Shown one piece after another: positions 25,818 to 35,210 of a DNA stretch of 64,000 nt. The stretch's first letter is position 1. Every line of letters begins with the position of its first letter. This DNA comes from Armatimonadota bacterium. Lineage in GTDB: Bacteria > Armatimonadota > Fimbriimonadia > Fimbriimonadales > ATM1. Location: NCBI GenBank assembly GCA_003577165.1, contig QEUM01000004.1, positions 394,141 through 458,140 of the forward strand, in the 5' to 3' direction. A program made the position numbers and the translations under genes. The notes under the pieces are model-generated. The model ran no database searches. It saw only the letters and a list, made by a program, of their open reading frames with translations, and had not been told where the DNA came from.

Positions 25818-28469
25818 CTACTTTTTGCGTTTCGTTTGAGCGTAGCCGGAAGTGGGCGGCTCGTCGTCTTCGGATTCCCGCTTCGCTGCCTCGCGTTCGA
25901 GCGCTGCTACGTTGGCTTGATGCGCCATGACGGTCGCGCCGGCGCCCTTACGCTTCAGCACGATCCTCTCCCAAACCACGAGGATCGGCGCGGCGTTGAA
26001 GATCGAGGAATAGGTTCCCGACAAGATGCCGACCAGCATCGCGGCGTTGAAGTGGCGCAGGTCCGGTGTCGCGCTACCGATGAACACAAGAATCGCAAGA
26101 GTTACGATGACCGTTCCGCTCGTGTTGAGCGATCTCGCGAAACTTTGAGTGATGGAGCGGTTCACAAGATGCTCGAAGTTCTCTCCGGGAAGAGGTCGCC
26201 GCAAGTTCTCGCGAATTCTGTCAAAGATGACGATGGTGTCGTGAACCGAGAACCCGATGACGGTGAGCATCGCCGTAATCGTCAACTGGCTGATCTCCCA
26301 GTTCAGGAAGTAGCCGGTAATTGCGGCCAATCCCAGGACGACGACGACGTCGTGCAGCATCGCGATGATTGCGCTCAAACCGAAGCGGAGCCCGACGACG
26401 AATCCACCGAGCGCGACGCCGAAGCGCATCGCAAGGTACAGAACGATGAGCACGGATGAAACGACGCCGCCGATAATCGCGCCTCGAATCGTCTCCTCGC
26501 GCACGGTCGGGCTCGTTGATTCGAAGGAGACCTCGCCCTTGATTCCGGTCTTTTCATCCGAAACAGATGCCCCCTCGTCGCCCGTGTTTTGAACAATGGT
26601 GTCATCGCCACCGAGGGCGCGAACGATCATCTGGCGGCCACGCATCTTCTCTTCGTTCGTGCCGTCAATCACCAACTTCTTCAGTTCAGGATTCGAGTCC
26701 AGCGGGACCGTGACGAAGGCGGTGACCTGGCCCCCGCTCGCTTGATCCTGCACTCCGATCTTGACGTTGGCTCCGCGAAGGCCGGCGGATTCGAGCTTGC
26801 CGTTCAGTTCCGAAGGCTTCGTCGTCGATCCGGGGGGGAGGACGACTTGGGATTCGACGCCGTACAAAAACTCGACGTTCGGCTTAATGCCGCCCATGCC
26901 CATGAAGATGAGACCGGGCAGGATCACGATGCCGGAGATAACGAAGTAGAGCCCCATGCGCTCGATGATTCGCATCGGCTTTTCGTTCGCTCGCTGCTCC
27001 AGGCCCTCGCCGAACCAGCCGCGATTCATCGCGTACAACTTCGGGTTCTTGCCGATGCCCGAATCGAGCATGAAGACGAGAAGCGACCGGGTGACCGTGA
27101 CGGCGGTGAACAGGCTCAGGAGCACGCCGATCATCAGCGTCGTCGCGAATCCCTTGACGGGGCCCGTTCCTATGTTCATGAGCACGAGGCTCGTGAGAAT
27201 CGTACAGGTGTTCGAGTCGAGGATGGCGGGGAACGCGCGTTTGAAGCCGAGGTCGATGGCCGTCATGAGGCCCTTCCCCCCCCGCATCTCTTCTTTGAGC
27301 CGCTCAAAGATGAGGATGTTCGCGTCCACGGCCATGCCGATGGACAGGATGAATCCCGCGATAGCCGCTAACGAGAACGTGACGCCGAGGAATTGGAATA
27401 CTGCGAAACAGATCAGAGCGTAGATGATCAGCGCAAGCAGAGCCACGAACCCAGGGAAGGCGTAATACACCAGCAGGAACAGCACGATGACGCCGAACGC
27501 GATCAGGCCGGCAGTGATGATTTGTCCCAGGGCCTGGGTGCCGATGACTGGGTCAACGCGCAGAACGCTCTCTTCGACCAAGTCGACAGGAAGGGCGCCG
27601 GCGCGAAGCAGCCCGACGATGCGCTCGGCTTCCGACGCAGGGAAGGCGGCTTGGAGAACCGCGATTCCTTCCGGAAACGTCGCGCCGTCCTGCACAAACG
27701 CAAACGTGACGACGCGGTCGTCGAGGACCGCCGCGAGGTTCTCCTTCTTGTTGTAAACTTTCTTTGCAAATTCGTTGAGTTGTCTCGCGCCCTCGGCGTC
27801 GAAGTGCAACTCGATGTCGTAGCCCTGACCGCTCCTGGACTGGATCGGGACCGCATTAGAGAGGTGCTCACCCGACACGACGGGCTCCCAACTCGCGAGC
27901 ATCTCTTTCCATTCGGGCGATCCCGGTCCGAACGCTTCTTCGTCCGGCTGCCCTCGACGCTTGAACCAGATCTCCGGTTCGCCCTGATCGTTTTGGCGAG
28001 TGACCTCTTCGTACCGGCGATTCGCGCGGAGCGCGGTTACGGTGGACTTCGCCCAATAGTAGTCGAGCCGTGCGCTCGTGCTGATGACTTGCCGAGCTTC
28101 CTGCTCATCCTTGAAGCCGGGGAGTTCGACGATGAACCTCTCGTCGCCCTTGCGATAAACGGTGGCTTCGACGACACCAAGCGCTTTCTGCGCGCGCTTT
28201 TCGAGGATGTTGACGACTTGCGCGGCTTTCTGGTCCCAGAGTTTCAGGTCTTCGGGAGAGAGTTTCGACCGGTCCGCTCGGATCGTAAAGCGGAACCCAC
28301 CATCTACGTCGAGGCCTAACTTGGGCGCGATTTCGAGGCCGAGTACGGGCTTTGCACTCGGATCCTTCTTCTTATTCGCGTAGTTAGAAAGGCCGATGTA
28401 GTTGAGCAGGCCTGAAATCGCGACCAGGCCGACCACGAGCAATAGAAAGTAAACGCCACGCTTTTGCAA
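25818..28469 (-). CDS. secDF: Protein translocase SecDF fusion
   Basis: SecDF uses the proton gradient to pull proteins out of the Sec channel on the periplasmic side. The 883-residue protein fuses SecD (N-terminal helix YFLLLVVGLVAISGLLNY, periplasmic LGLDVDGGFRF, and five C-terminal helices including FGVIVLFLLVYYAFPGFVAL and SIGMAVDANILIFERLKEE) to SecF (GVESQVVLPPG, then GVVSSVLIVLYLAMRFG and FSVHDTIVIFDRIREN). Both SecD-type and SecF-type D/N motifs are intact. The start is TTG 28469 behind GGAGG; TATAAT lies at 28515-28520. A long charged C-terminal tail (EDDEPPTSG) ends the protein. Confidence 0.96.
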   Translation of the reverse strand: MQKRGVYFLLLVVGLVAISGLLNYIGLSNYANKKKDPSAKPVLGLEIAPKLGLDVDGGFRFTIRADRSKLSPEDLKLWDQKAAQVVNILEKRAQKALGVVEATVYRKGDERFIVELPGFKDEQEARQVISTSARLDYYWAKSTVTALRANRRYEEVTRQNDQGEPEIWFKRRGQPDEEAFGPGSPEWKEMLASWEPVVSGEHLSNAVPIQSRSGQGYDIELHFDAEGARQLNEFAKKVYNKKENLAAVLDDRVVTFAFVQDGATFPEGIAVLQAAFPASEAERIVGLLRAGALPVDLVEESVLRVDPVIGTQALGQIITAGLIAFGVIVLFLLVYYAFPGFVALLALIIYALICFAVFQFLGVTFSLAAIAGFILSIGMAVDANILIFERLKEEMRGGKGLMTAIDLGFKRAFPAILDSNTCTILTSLVLMNIGTGPVKGFATTLMIGVLLSLFTAVTVTRSLLVFMLDSGIGKNPKLYAMNRGWFGEGLEQRANEKPMRIIERMGLYFVISGIVILPGLIFMGMGGIKPNVEFLYGVESQVVLPPGSTTKPSELNGKLESAGLRGANVKIGVQDQASGGQVTAFVTVPLDSNPELKKLVIDGTNEEKMRGRQMIVRALGGDDTIVQNTGDEGASVSDEKTGIKGEVSFESTSPTVREETIRGAIIGGVVSSVLIVLYLAMRFGVALGGFVVGLRFGLSAIIAMLHDVVVVLGLAAITGYFLNWEISQLTITAMLTVIGFSVHDTIVIFDRIRENLRRPLPGENFEHLVNRSITQSFARSLNTSGTVIVTLAILVFIGSATPDLRHFNAAMLVGILSGTYSSIFNAAPILVVWERIVLKRKGAGATVMAHQANVAALEREAAKRESEDDEPPTSGYAQTKRKK

Positions 28470-28566
28470 GGAATGTAGTCCTCCGGGGCAGCAAGCCCTC
28501 TGGAAACGGCGGAGATTATAACACCTGGCCTTTCCGGCCCCCCGGGCGTCTATGCTTTAGGCTCTA

Positions 28567-29448
28567 ATGGCCCTTGACTTCTCCCTCGACCGCGCGATAG
28601 ACCGGTTCCTCGCTGAACTGGCCGCCGGTCGGTCCCGGCACACGGTGCGGAGTTACGGCACGGACCTGGCCCAGTTCGCCGCCGTCTGCGAAAAGGCAGG
28701 GGTCACCGACGTTCGGAGGGTGACCGCAGCTGAGGCGCGTCGGTACTTGAGGTCGTACGGCCTTACCCCTTCGACTCGCGCCCGAAAGCTGTGCGCGATT
28801 CGGGCGTTCGCTGGGTTCCTGGTTCGGACGAAGGCGATCCGGAGTGACTTCACAGCCGGGCTCGAGGCTCCGATCCGCCGCCGCCCTCTGCCCAAGGACA
28901 TCAGCCCCGAGCAGGCCGAGGCGCTGGTCACGGCGGGCCTCGGCAGGTTCCCGCTGCGCGACCGAGCGGTGCTCGAACTGCTCTACGGAGCCGGCCTCCG
29001 GGCGTCGGAAGTCGTCAGCCTCGACGTGAAGGACGTGGACCTCGGGGAGTGCTCGGCTCGGGTGCACGGCAAGGGAAACAAGGACCGGGTGGTCCTGTTT
29101 GGCGCCCCGTGCCGCGACGCGGTCGCCGCCTACCTGGATGCGGAACGCCCGGCCGAATCGGGAGCGGCCCTGTTCGTGAACGAGGCCGGATCTCGAATCA
29201 GCCAGAGGACGATCCAGAGAATCGTGGAGAGGCGGCGGGCAGCCGTGGGGTTGGACGCGGACGTGACTCCGCACTCGCTGCGCCACAGCTTTGCGACTCA
29301 CATGCTGACGGGCGGCGCGGACCTGCGGACGGTTCAGCAACTGCTGGGCCACGAGAGCCTGCAGACGACGCAGATTTACACGCACGTTTCGATCGAGAGG
29401 CTGCGCGAGGTCGTTGCGAAGCGGCATCCGCGCGGCCGAAGGCGCTGA
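28567..29448 (+). CDS. Xer-type tyrosine recombinase
   Basis: The 293-residue protein has the N-terminal SAM-like core-binding domain (residues 1-95) and the catalytic domain with R145 (GLRASEVV), K169 (HGKGNKDR), H236 and R239 (HSLRHSF), H262 (LLGHESL) and nucleophile Y271 (QIYTHVS). This is the XerC/XerD architecture that resolves chromosome dimers at dif. XerC and XerD cannot be told apart by eye. No ribosome site precedes ATG 28567; TATGCT lies 10 nt upstream. It abuts the interspersed repeat on its right, which may be coincidence. Confidence 0.92.
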   Translation: MALDFSLDRAIDRFLAELAAGRSRHTVRSYGTDLAQFAAVCEKAGVTDVRRVTAAEARRYLRSYGLTPSTRARKLCAIRAFAGFLVRTKAIRSDFTAGLEAPIRRRPLPKDISPEQAEALVTAGLGRFPLRDRAVLELLYGAGLRASEVVSLDVKDVDLGECSARVHGKGNKDRVVLFGAPCRDAVAAYLDAERPAESGAALFVNEAGSRISQRTIQRIVERRRAAVGLDADVTPHSLRHSFATHMLTGGADLRTVQQLLGHESLQTTQIYTHVSIERLREVVAKRHPRGRRR

Positions 29449-29488
29449 ATCAGCGAGTTTGTTCTGCATTCGGCGTGGGGGTCGCCGA

Positions 29489-29872
29489 GTTGCACGGGTG
29501 CACGGTGCACGCTCCGCGTGTGGGAAAGCGTGCAGGTTCGGGGTGAGTCGTACGCGGGTTGCCCCAGGGACGAAAGGGACCTAAGCGACCTAAGGGGCTT
29601 CCGGATTCGAGCGGGGTTGCACGGGTGCACGGTGCACGCTCCGCGTGTGGGAAAGCGTGCAGGTTTTGTGCGTGCAGGCGGCTGTCTGCTCGCTGAGTTT
29701 TTCGGGCGGGATTACGTGGTCGGAGAGGCAGGATTTGGAGCACACGCTATTAGGTCAAGGAGGCGGGGGAAGTCAACCGAGTTCTCGGTGGAGCAGTCGG
29801 TGGGATGGATGGGGCGTGCAGGTTCGACGAGGCACGGCCGCGCCGCGCTTGGCCGTTGCGCCCGCCCGACCA
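29489..29872. repeat. Interspersed repeat, copy A (left flank of the defence island)
   Basis: This ~385-bp element contains two near-identical 46-bp units (29490-29535 and 29617-29663). Each unit has TGCACGGGTGCAC-type dyads and an inverted repeat GCACGCT/AGCGTGC. It ends in a module (29811-29866) that recurs at 34536, 62907 and partly at 63018. It matches copy B at 62582-62970 over its length by eye, with scattered differences. No protein is supported across it. The rest of the 510-bp gap between the recombinase and methyltransferase genes is otherwise empty. Confidence 0.85.
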
Positions 29873-29946
29873 AAGCACTCAAGCAGAGCGCTTCGAGGTA
29901 AGGCGCATGTTCTTTGAAACCTCCGAGCGGATATGCGCTCGGCGGG

Positions 29947-29952
29947 GATAAT
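29947..29952 (+). promoter_or_regulatory. -10 box of the methyltransferase gene
   Basis: GATAAT ends 7 nt before the GTG start at 29960, without a ribosome site, so the first gene of the island also appears leaderless. Confidence 0.45.
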
Positions 29953-29959
29953 GTGAGAG

Positions 29960-31132
29960 GTGAGCACTGGCCGTTCGTCCACAGCATCCGGCAACCGCAC
30001 CCTCGCCCAAGCGAAGCGGGCGAAGCAGGACGAGTTCTACACTCAGCTCGCCGACATCGAAAACGAGCTGAAACACTACAGAGACCACTTCAGGGGCAAG
30101 GTCGTCCTCTGCAACTGCGACGACCCCTTCGAGAGCAACTTCTTCAAGTACTTCGCCGCCAACTTCAACGCCCTCGGACTGAAGAAGCTCGTCTGCACCA
30201 GCTACGACGGCTCGCCCATCGCCGGCCAGGGCGTCCTCTTCGCGGAATACCATGAAGGCAACGGCAAGCGACAGAAGCCAAAGGCCGTTGTCGTCACGCT
30301 CGAACAGGTGAAAGACGAGACGGGCGACGGCGCCGCCACCCTCCACGACGTGGAACTCTTCCTCAAGCGGAACAAGGCCGTGCGAAGGGCATTGAAAGCG
30401 GACGACCAATACCCAGGAGGGGATTTCCGAAGCAAAGAGTGCGTGGAGATCCTCAAGACGGCAGACATCGTCGTCACCAACCCGCCCTTCTCCCTGTTCC
30501 GCGAGTACGTCGCCCAGCTCGTGGAGCATGGCAAGCAGTTCCTGATCATCGGAAACGTGAACGCGATCACGTACAAGGAAGTATTCAAGCTGGTCAAGGA
30601 AAACAAGATCTGGATGGGGCCGAGCATCCACAGCGGCGACCGCGAGTTCCGCGTCCCCGACTACTACCCGCTCGAAGCGGCCGGATTCCGGGTGGATGCG
30701 AACGGCGTGAAGTACATCCGGGTGAAGGGCGTTCGCTGGTTCACGAACATGGATCACGCGAAGCGCCACGAGTTCATCCCACTCTTCAAGAGGTACTCCC
30801 CAGAGGCGTATCCGAAATACGACAACTACGATGCGATCAACGTGAACAGGGTCGCCGACATCCCGGTAGACTACGACGGCGCGATGGGCGTCCCCGTCAC
30901 GTTTCTCGACAAATACAACCCTGAGCAGTTTCGGATTCTCGGAATCACGGATCGGGACAACAACTCCGGCCTCAAGAGCAGGACTTACACGGAGGCGGAC
31001 GTACCGAATCCGGGCGACCTGAACCGGCGAGGCGTAGTTTCGGTGGACGGCGAGCTCAAATCGACCTATGCCCGCCTGCTCATCAAGCGCAAGAAGATGG
31101 GAGTCCCAGCCATCCAGGAGCCGCCGATTTAG
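29960..31132 (+). CDS. EcoRI-family adenine-specific DNA methyltransferase
   Basis: The 390-residue protein resembles M.EcoRI-type N6-adenine methyltransferases, which protect DNA from a cognate nuclease. Family features are KRAKQDEFYTQLADIENEL (20-38), the SAM-binding VVLCNCDDPFESNFFKYF (48-65), DIVVTNPPFSLF with the catalytic NPPF at 174-177, the HSGDREFRVPDYYPL segment and the C-terminal STYARLLIKRKK. The target sequence cannot be read from the protein. It starts an operon of four genes with small gaps (8, 18 and 22 nt). No EcoRI-like nuclease follows. Confidence 0.9.
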   Translation: MSTGRSSTASGNRTLAQAKRAKQDEFYTQLADIENELKHYRDHFRGKVVLCNCDDPFESNFFKYFAANFNALGLKKLVCTSYDGSPIAGQGVLFAEYHEGNGKRQKPKAVVVTLEQVKDETGDGAATLHDVELFLKRNKAVRRALKADDQYPGGDFRSKECVEILKTADIVVTNPPFSLFREYVAQLVEHGKQFLIIGNVNAITYKEVFKLVKENKIWMGPSIHSGDREFRVPDYYPLEAAGFRVDANGVKYIRVKGVRWFTNMDHAKRHEFIPLFKRYSPEAYPKYDNYDAINVNRVADIPVDYDGAMGVPVTFLDKYNPEQFRILGITDRDNNSGLKSRTYTEADVPNPGDLNRRGVVSVDGELKSTYARLLIKRKKMGVPAIQEPPI

Positions 31133-31140
31133 GAGACCCA

Positions 31141-31970
31141 TGAGCGAAAGTGGAGATCGACATAAAGAGATCTTGCAGGAGCCGTCCTTTCCCGAGCCGT
31201 TCAAGGTTCTAAAGGAACTCTTCGAAAAGGCGCGGGCGAAGGATGAGTTTGAATTCGGTTGCACCCTCCTGCGCATCCGAGGATGCCAGGATGCAGGCTG
31301 GGATCCGCTTATTGAAAGCGATCACCTCATTCATCAGACCGTCGCTTTCTTGAACAGTCCAATTGACGAGCTTTTTCGCAGACGGTTAATGCTCTTCCTG
31401 TACTGCCACCTCTGCGAGATGGACGAAATGTACCGCATCGTCGCGAACATGATTCGCGTGTGCCAAGGCGAGCGATACCATATGGATGCCGTCAACACCG
31501 GAGGCAAACTTCCAAAGGGATGGGACAGAACCTACGACTGCATGGGTGACGCTCTTCGAGTTTCCCGCCTTGCGCGTGACGCTGGTTTTGATGCCGTGGG
31601 CGACATTTTTGAATCGGCTCTGATTCGCCCAGTACGGAACGGCTTCTTCCATTCCCAGTACACGCTGTTCGACGACGAGTTCCGGCTCACAAACGCTCCA
31701 CCCCTTTCAGGCAAGGGCCTGAAGATTGGCTATGTTGACGAAACGGGTGCTCCCTACAACACGCAGACATCGATCGTTCCGTTCGAGTGGCTCGTTCCGC
31801 GCATTCAGCTTGCCATTAACACCGCTCTGGCAGTGATGAACCTCGTCACGGAATCTAGGCGCAGCTACAGGGAATGCAAGAAAGTTCAAGGGCGAATGGG
31901 GCACGATGGCGGATACGTCGAGCTAACGTTACTTGCCGATGAGAACGGGCTCTATGGATTCCAAGGATGA
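31141..31970 (+). CDS. Uncharacterised protein with a HEPN-type RX4H motif
   Basis: I do not recognise a family over the full 276 residues. IRPVRNGFFHSQYTLFDD at about 162-179 contains R166-N-x-x-x-H171, the RX4H signature of HEPN domains, in the usual 'RNxxxHS' context at a helix end. The protein is soluble and largely helical in its N-terminal half. It starts 8 nt after the methyltransferase stop behind TAGGAGA. It could be an effector RNase or a structural partner of the defence operon. Base composition is more AT-rich than in the methyltransferase gene. Confidence 0.6.
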
Positions 31971-31988
31971 GGTTAGAGGACGAGAGGT

Positions 31989-33362
31989 ATGGACTTATTT
32001 ACACCCAAGGTTGACGCGACTCGCTTTCATCCGAATTTCAGGACCATTGCGGAAGATGCCCACTTTGAACCTGTCCGAACGGTAATAGGTGAGTGGGCCG
32101 ACGGCTTTCCGGACCGCGATGGGAACTTTGTAATTGAATTCCAGACGAGATTTAACCAACAGCTATGGGAGCTGTACCTGCACAAGGTCTTTAACCAGGC
32201 AGGCTTCGCGCCCAGTTATGATTTCCCGTCACCAGACTACGCGATCACCGTTGGTGGGGCCAATCTCGTCGTTGAGGCTACAACCACTCAGGCTGCTGCT
32301 GGCACCTCGCCGGAGTGGCTGCGCCACATCAGCGAAATTCGCCCCGGGCACAACGATCTGATGTTTCACTATGCCACCGTCCGGTTTGCTAATGCCTTCT
32401 CTTCAAAGCTGGCGAAGATTCGGGAATCCTACCTCTCCCTGCCGCACGTGACGGGAAAGCCAATCATCTTGGCCATCGGGCAGTACGAGCAGCCACTGTT
32501 CTTCCTTTGTGGGCACATTCCGGCCCTCAGAGTCCTCTTCGGCTTAGACGAACCACTCTACATATGGCACGAACGAAAAGTTGTGATAATCGGAACGGCC
32601 AGCAGAGAGCGGGAACTTAAGCGCTTTGACGCTCCGATTGACTTGGGAATCTTTAGAGATGAACGAGCGAAGGAGGTCAGCGCTGTGCTCTGCTCTGCTC
32701 TCGTCACCACAAGCAAGTGCCAGGCGCTCAGTCCTGTCCCCAATCCGGATCTGTTCTTCTTTGCGGTCCGATTTGACTCACAGGGGAACTCTGTGTTTTG
32801 CGGGGGGCCGAAGGGAAGCTACGTCGAATCACTCGTTGACGGCCTTCACCTCTTTATTAATCCGCATGCCGAATACCCAGTTGATCCGCAACCCTTTATT
32901 GAAGCGGGGATCGCAGTTCATACCCTCACCGCACGTCCACCAAGCTACGATTTCATTGCTCCCAAAGGAACTCTCTCGACCCGGACGGCCATTACTCTCA
33001 GGCCCTCAGATTCACCGAAGGCAATACCCCTGCCGGAGCGTCCGCCTCTGCCTGCCATTACCCCTTGGCCCGACCGCGAGTTGGTTCGACAGCCTAGTTC
33101 GACCTTTCTTTGCGACGAGGAGTATCTGAGCCACTACAGGGGATGGACAATCCATGTTGCCCGCGACCGAGAAGATCAGGATTGGTACGGTCAGGCAGTT
33201 GAACGGCTCGTCACCTCAGTGCATGGCATCATCGAGGCGAACCGTTACGAGGTTCGGAGCATACCTCCGGTGTCTAGCCAGCCGTCCAAGGAGACTGCCT
33301 TGAATCTGTTGGCTGGCGAAATCGACAAGTCTGTCGTCGAGCACAAGGCGTCAGAGAGTTAG
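31989..33362 (+). CDS. Putative PD-(D/E)XK-like nuclease of the defence island
   Basis: The 457-residue protein has an N-terminal segment that reads like a restriction-endonuclease fold: a helix NQQLWELYLHKVFNQAGF with E61, then SPDYAIT (D83), and ANLVVEATTT with E96. The last position of the usual (D/E)XK is threonine rather than lysine (E-A-T), a variation seen in some predicted nucleases. The remaining ~350 residues are not recognised. Its place between a methyltransferase and an HNH protein supports a restriction role, but activity is an inference. It begins 18 nt after the HEPN-type gene. Confidence 0.5.
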   Translation: MDLFTPKVDATRFHPNFRTIAEDAHFEPVRTVIGEWADGFPDRDGNFVIEFQTRFNQQLWELYLHKVFNQAGFAPSYDFPSPDYAITVGGANLVVEATTTQAAAGTSPEWLRHISEIRPGHNDLMFHYATVRFANAFSSKLAKIRESYLSLPHVTGKPIILAIGQYEQPLFFLCGHIPALRVLFGLDEPLYIWHERKVVIIGTASRERELKRFDAPIDLGIFRDERAKEVSAVLCSALVTTSKCQALSPVPNPDLFFFAVRFDSQGNSVFCGGPKGSYVESLVDGLHLFINPHAEYPVDPQPFIEAGIAVHTLTARPPSYDFIAPKGTLSTRTAITLRPSDSPKAIPLPERPPLPAITPWPDRELVRQPSSTFLCDEEYLSHYRGWTIHVARDREDQDWYGQAVERLVTSVHGIIEANRYEVRSIPPVSSQPSKETALNLLAGEIDKSVVEHKASES

Positions 33363-33384
33363 TGAAAATGTGACAGCCCAGGCA

Positions 33385-34521
33385 ATGAAAATCGAACTCA
33401 AGAACATCACCGTCCGCGACCTGGTCGAGGGGTACGTGGACAAGCAGGAGGAGGGCGTGCGCGGCTATGCCGGCAAGCTGAACATCCGCCCCGCGTACCA
33501 GCGCGAGTTCATCTACAAGGAGAAACAGCGCAACGAGGTCATCCACACCGTCCGCAAGAACTTCCCGCTCAACACGATGTATTGGGTCGTGGCGGGCGAG
33601 GGCTTCGAGTTGATGGACGGGCAGCAGCGCACGATCAGCATCTGCCAGTACGTTGGACAACTGGGTCCCGATGGCACGTACATCGGCGAATTCTCGGTGG
33701 AATGGGACGACGGCAAGCCGCGCTACTTCCACAACCTCACCCCTGGGCAGCAGAACCAGATCCTCGACTACGAGCTCTTCATCTACGTCTGCGACGGCGA
33801 GGAGAGCGAGAAACTGAAGTGGTTCGAGATCATCAACATCGCGAGCATCAAGCTGACCAACCAGGAGCTGCGCAACGCGATCTACACGGGTCCTTGGCTC
33901 GCTGACGCCAAGCGGTGGTTCAGCAAGACCGGCTGCCCAGCCTACAGGGAGGGAGAGAAGTACGTCCGAACAGACGGTGATCACGCGGTAAATCGGCAGG
34001 GTCTGCTGGAAACGGCAATCAACTGGATCAGCGGCGGGGACATCAATGGCTACATGAGCGCGCACCAGCACGACGCCGATGCCCAAGAGCTCTGGCAGCA
34101 TTTTCAAAACGTGATCAACTGGACACGGGTGGTGTTTCCAAGCTACCGGAAGGAGATGAAGGGGTTGGATTGGGGCAGGTTCTACCGCGAGCACGGCCAA
34201 AGAAGCGACTTGAACGCCGCAACTCTCGAAGCCCGAATCAAGAAACTGCTCGACGATGATGAAGTGCAGAGCAACAAGGGAATCTATGAGTACCTGCTGA
34301 CCGGCAATGAGAAGACGCTGAACCTGCGCGCCTTCGACGACAAGATGAAGCGGAAGGTTTACGAACAGCAAGGCGGTGTTTGTCGGGCGTGCAGGAAGCC
34401 CTTCGATATCGCGCAGATGGAAGCCGACCACATCGTGCCCTGGCACAAAGGCGGAAAGACCATCCTTGAGAATTGTCAGATTCTGTGCATGATCTGCAAC
34501 CGAACCAAGGGCGGACGGTAG
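33385..34521 (+). CDS. DUF262 domain protein with C-terminal HNH nuclease
   Basis: The 378-residue protein combines an N-terminal DUF262 (ParB/GmrS-like NTPase-type) domain with RPAYQREFIYKEKQRN, the signature DGQQRT (78-83) and LTNQELRNAIY, with a C-terminal HNH nuclease domain (about 326-378): CRACRKPF, EADHIVPWHKGG, NCQILCMICNRTKGG, including two CxxC zinc pairs. This layout is found in GmrSD-like modification-dependent restriction enzymes. ATG 33385 is the likeliest start; GTG 33370 is possible. It ends 14 nt before a copy of the interspersed repeat. Confidence 0.88.
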   Translation: MKIELKNITVRDLVEGYVDKQEEGVRGYAGKLNIRPAYQREFIYKEKQRNEVIHTVRKNFPLNTMYWVVAGEGFELMDGQQRTISICQYVGQLGPDGTYIGEFSVEWDDGKPRYFHNLTPGQQNQILDYELFIYVCDGEESEKLKWFEIINIASIKLTNQELRNAIYTGPWLADAKRWFSKTGCPAYREGEKYVRTDGDHAVNRQGLLETAINWISGGDINGYMSAHQHDADAQELWQHFQNVINWTRVVFPSYRKEMKGLDWGRFYREHGQRSDLNAATLEARIKKLLDDDEVQSNKGIYEYLLTGNEKTLNLRAFDDKMKRKVYEQQGGVCRACRKPFDIAQMEADHIVPWHKGGKTILENCQILCMICNRTKGGR

Positions 34522-34535
34522 CCCAGCAGCCGGGT

Positions 34536-34596
34536 GGGGCGTGCAGGTTCGACGAGGCACGGCCGCGCTTCGCTTGACCGTGGCACCCGCGCGATG
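34536..34596. repeat. Interspersed repeat, copy C (right flank of the defence island)
   Basis: About 56 bp match the end module of copy A (29811-29866), giving direct repeats on both sides of the four-gene island. The copy continues in the B/D form (GCGCTTCGCTTGACCGTGGC). The rest of the element is missing here. Confidence 0.8.
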
Positions 34597-34602
34597 AGCC
34601 GC

Positions 34603-35208
34603 TCAAAACCTGACGCCAACGAAATAGCCTGAACTCTCGAAGCTTGCCAAGTAGTAACCCACGATTACGTTGCCGATTCTATGCGTGATGTACGGATGCA
34701 CGTCATGTCCGTCTATCTGAAGGCCGAACGCCCAGGAGCCCTGAGGCTCGAACTTGATCCCCCCCACGCCGTGAACGTGGTCTTCGCTGGACCGGACCGC
34801 GATCCCGACATACACATTCAGCTTTCCTTCCGGGACGGCGAAGTTCTTCTCGCTGGTCGCGAACACGCCTGGGTTGCCTGTCGTGATGCTCTGGATGCCA
34901 AATCCAATCTTAAGGTTCGGCCGCGATGGAGCCTCCTCGATCAGCACGTAATTGCCCAAAATGCGAACGGCGTTCTGCTTCCAGAGATACGCGAGCCCCA
35001 CTTGCAGACGGGGTCCGGGGCGATGCCATAGGAAGGACTCGCCTTCCGTCAGGCTGCCAGGAACCCAAACTGTGTCCAGCGTCCACTTGCTGTCGGGGGC
35101 CGCACCGGCCCCTGCCGCTCCAGCGGGTCAAATGGGTCAGCCGGGCGACTGCGTTTGGGCTACGGCAAGGGCCGGCGCCGTCGCTAACAGCCACAAGAGC
35201 GGCCGCAT
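34603..35208 (-). pseudogene. Secreted beta-rich protein interrupted by two stop codons
   Basis: An ATG at 35208, 2 nt after the MerR-fusion stop, opens a clear signal peptide (MRPLLWLLATAPALAVAQ). Six residues later come two in-frame TGA codons, inside the short repeat TGACCCATTTGACCC. The same frame then continues for ~190 codons with a plausible beta-rich exported protein (PDSKWTLDTVWVPGSL..., ending GYFVGVRF, an outer-membrane-like terminus). The reading frame is otherwise intact, so the loss appears recent, or the TGAs reflect a sequence error. Only the part from 35001 on could start internally, at a weak site. Confidence 0.6.
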
Positions 35209-35210
35209 CC

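Noticed and set aside
26589..28319. Two plus-strand open frames opposite secDF
   Set aside because: Highly charged, repetitive composition typical of antisense frames; SecDF is unambiguous.
29490..29663. Two 46-bp direct repeats resembling a small CRISPR array
   Set aside because: Only two units separated by ~80 bp, the intervening sequence is conserved in copy B, and no cas genes are present.
33274..34560. Minus-strand open frame opposite the DUF262-HNH gene
   Set aside because: The plus strand has DGQQRT and HNH motifs; the minus frame runs into the repeat and has no start signal.
35135..35150. Selenocysteine at the TGA codons of the secreted-protein gene
   Set aside because: Two TGAs three codons apart, just after a signal peptide, without a visible SECIS hairpin or a selenoprotein family match.
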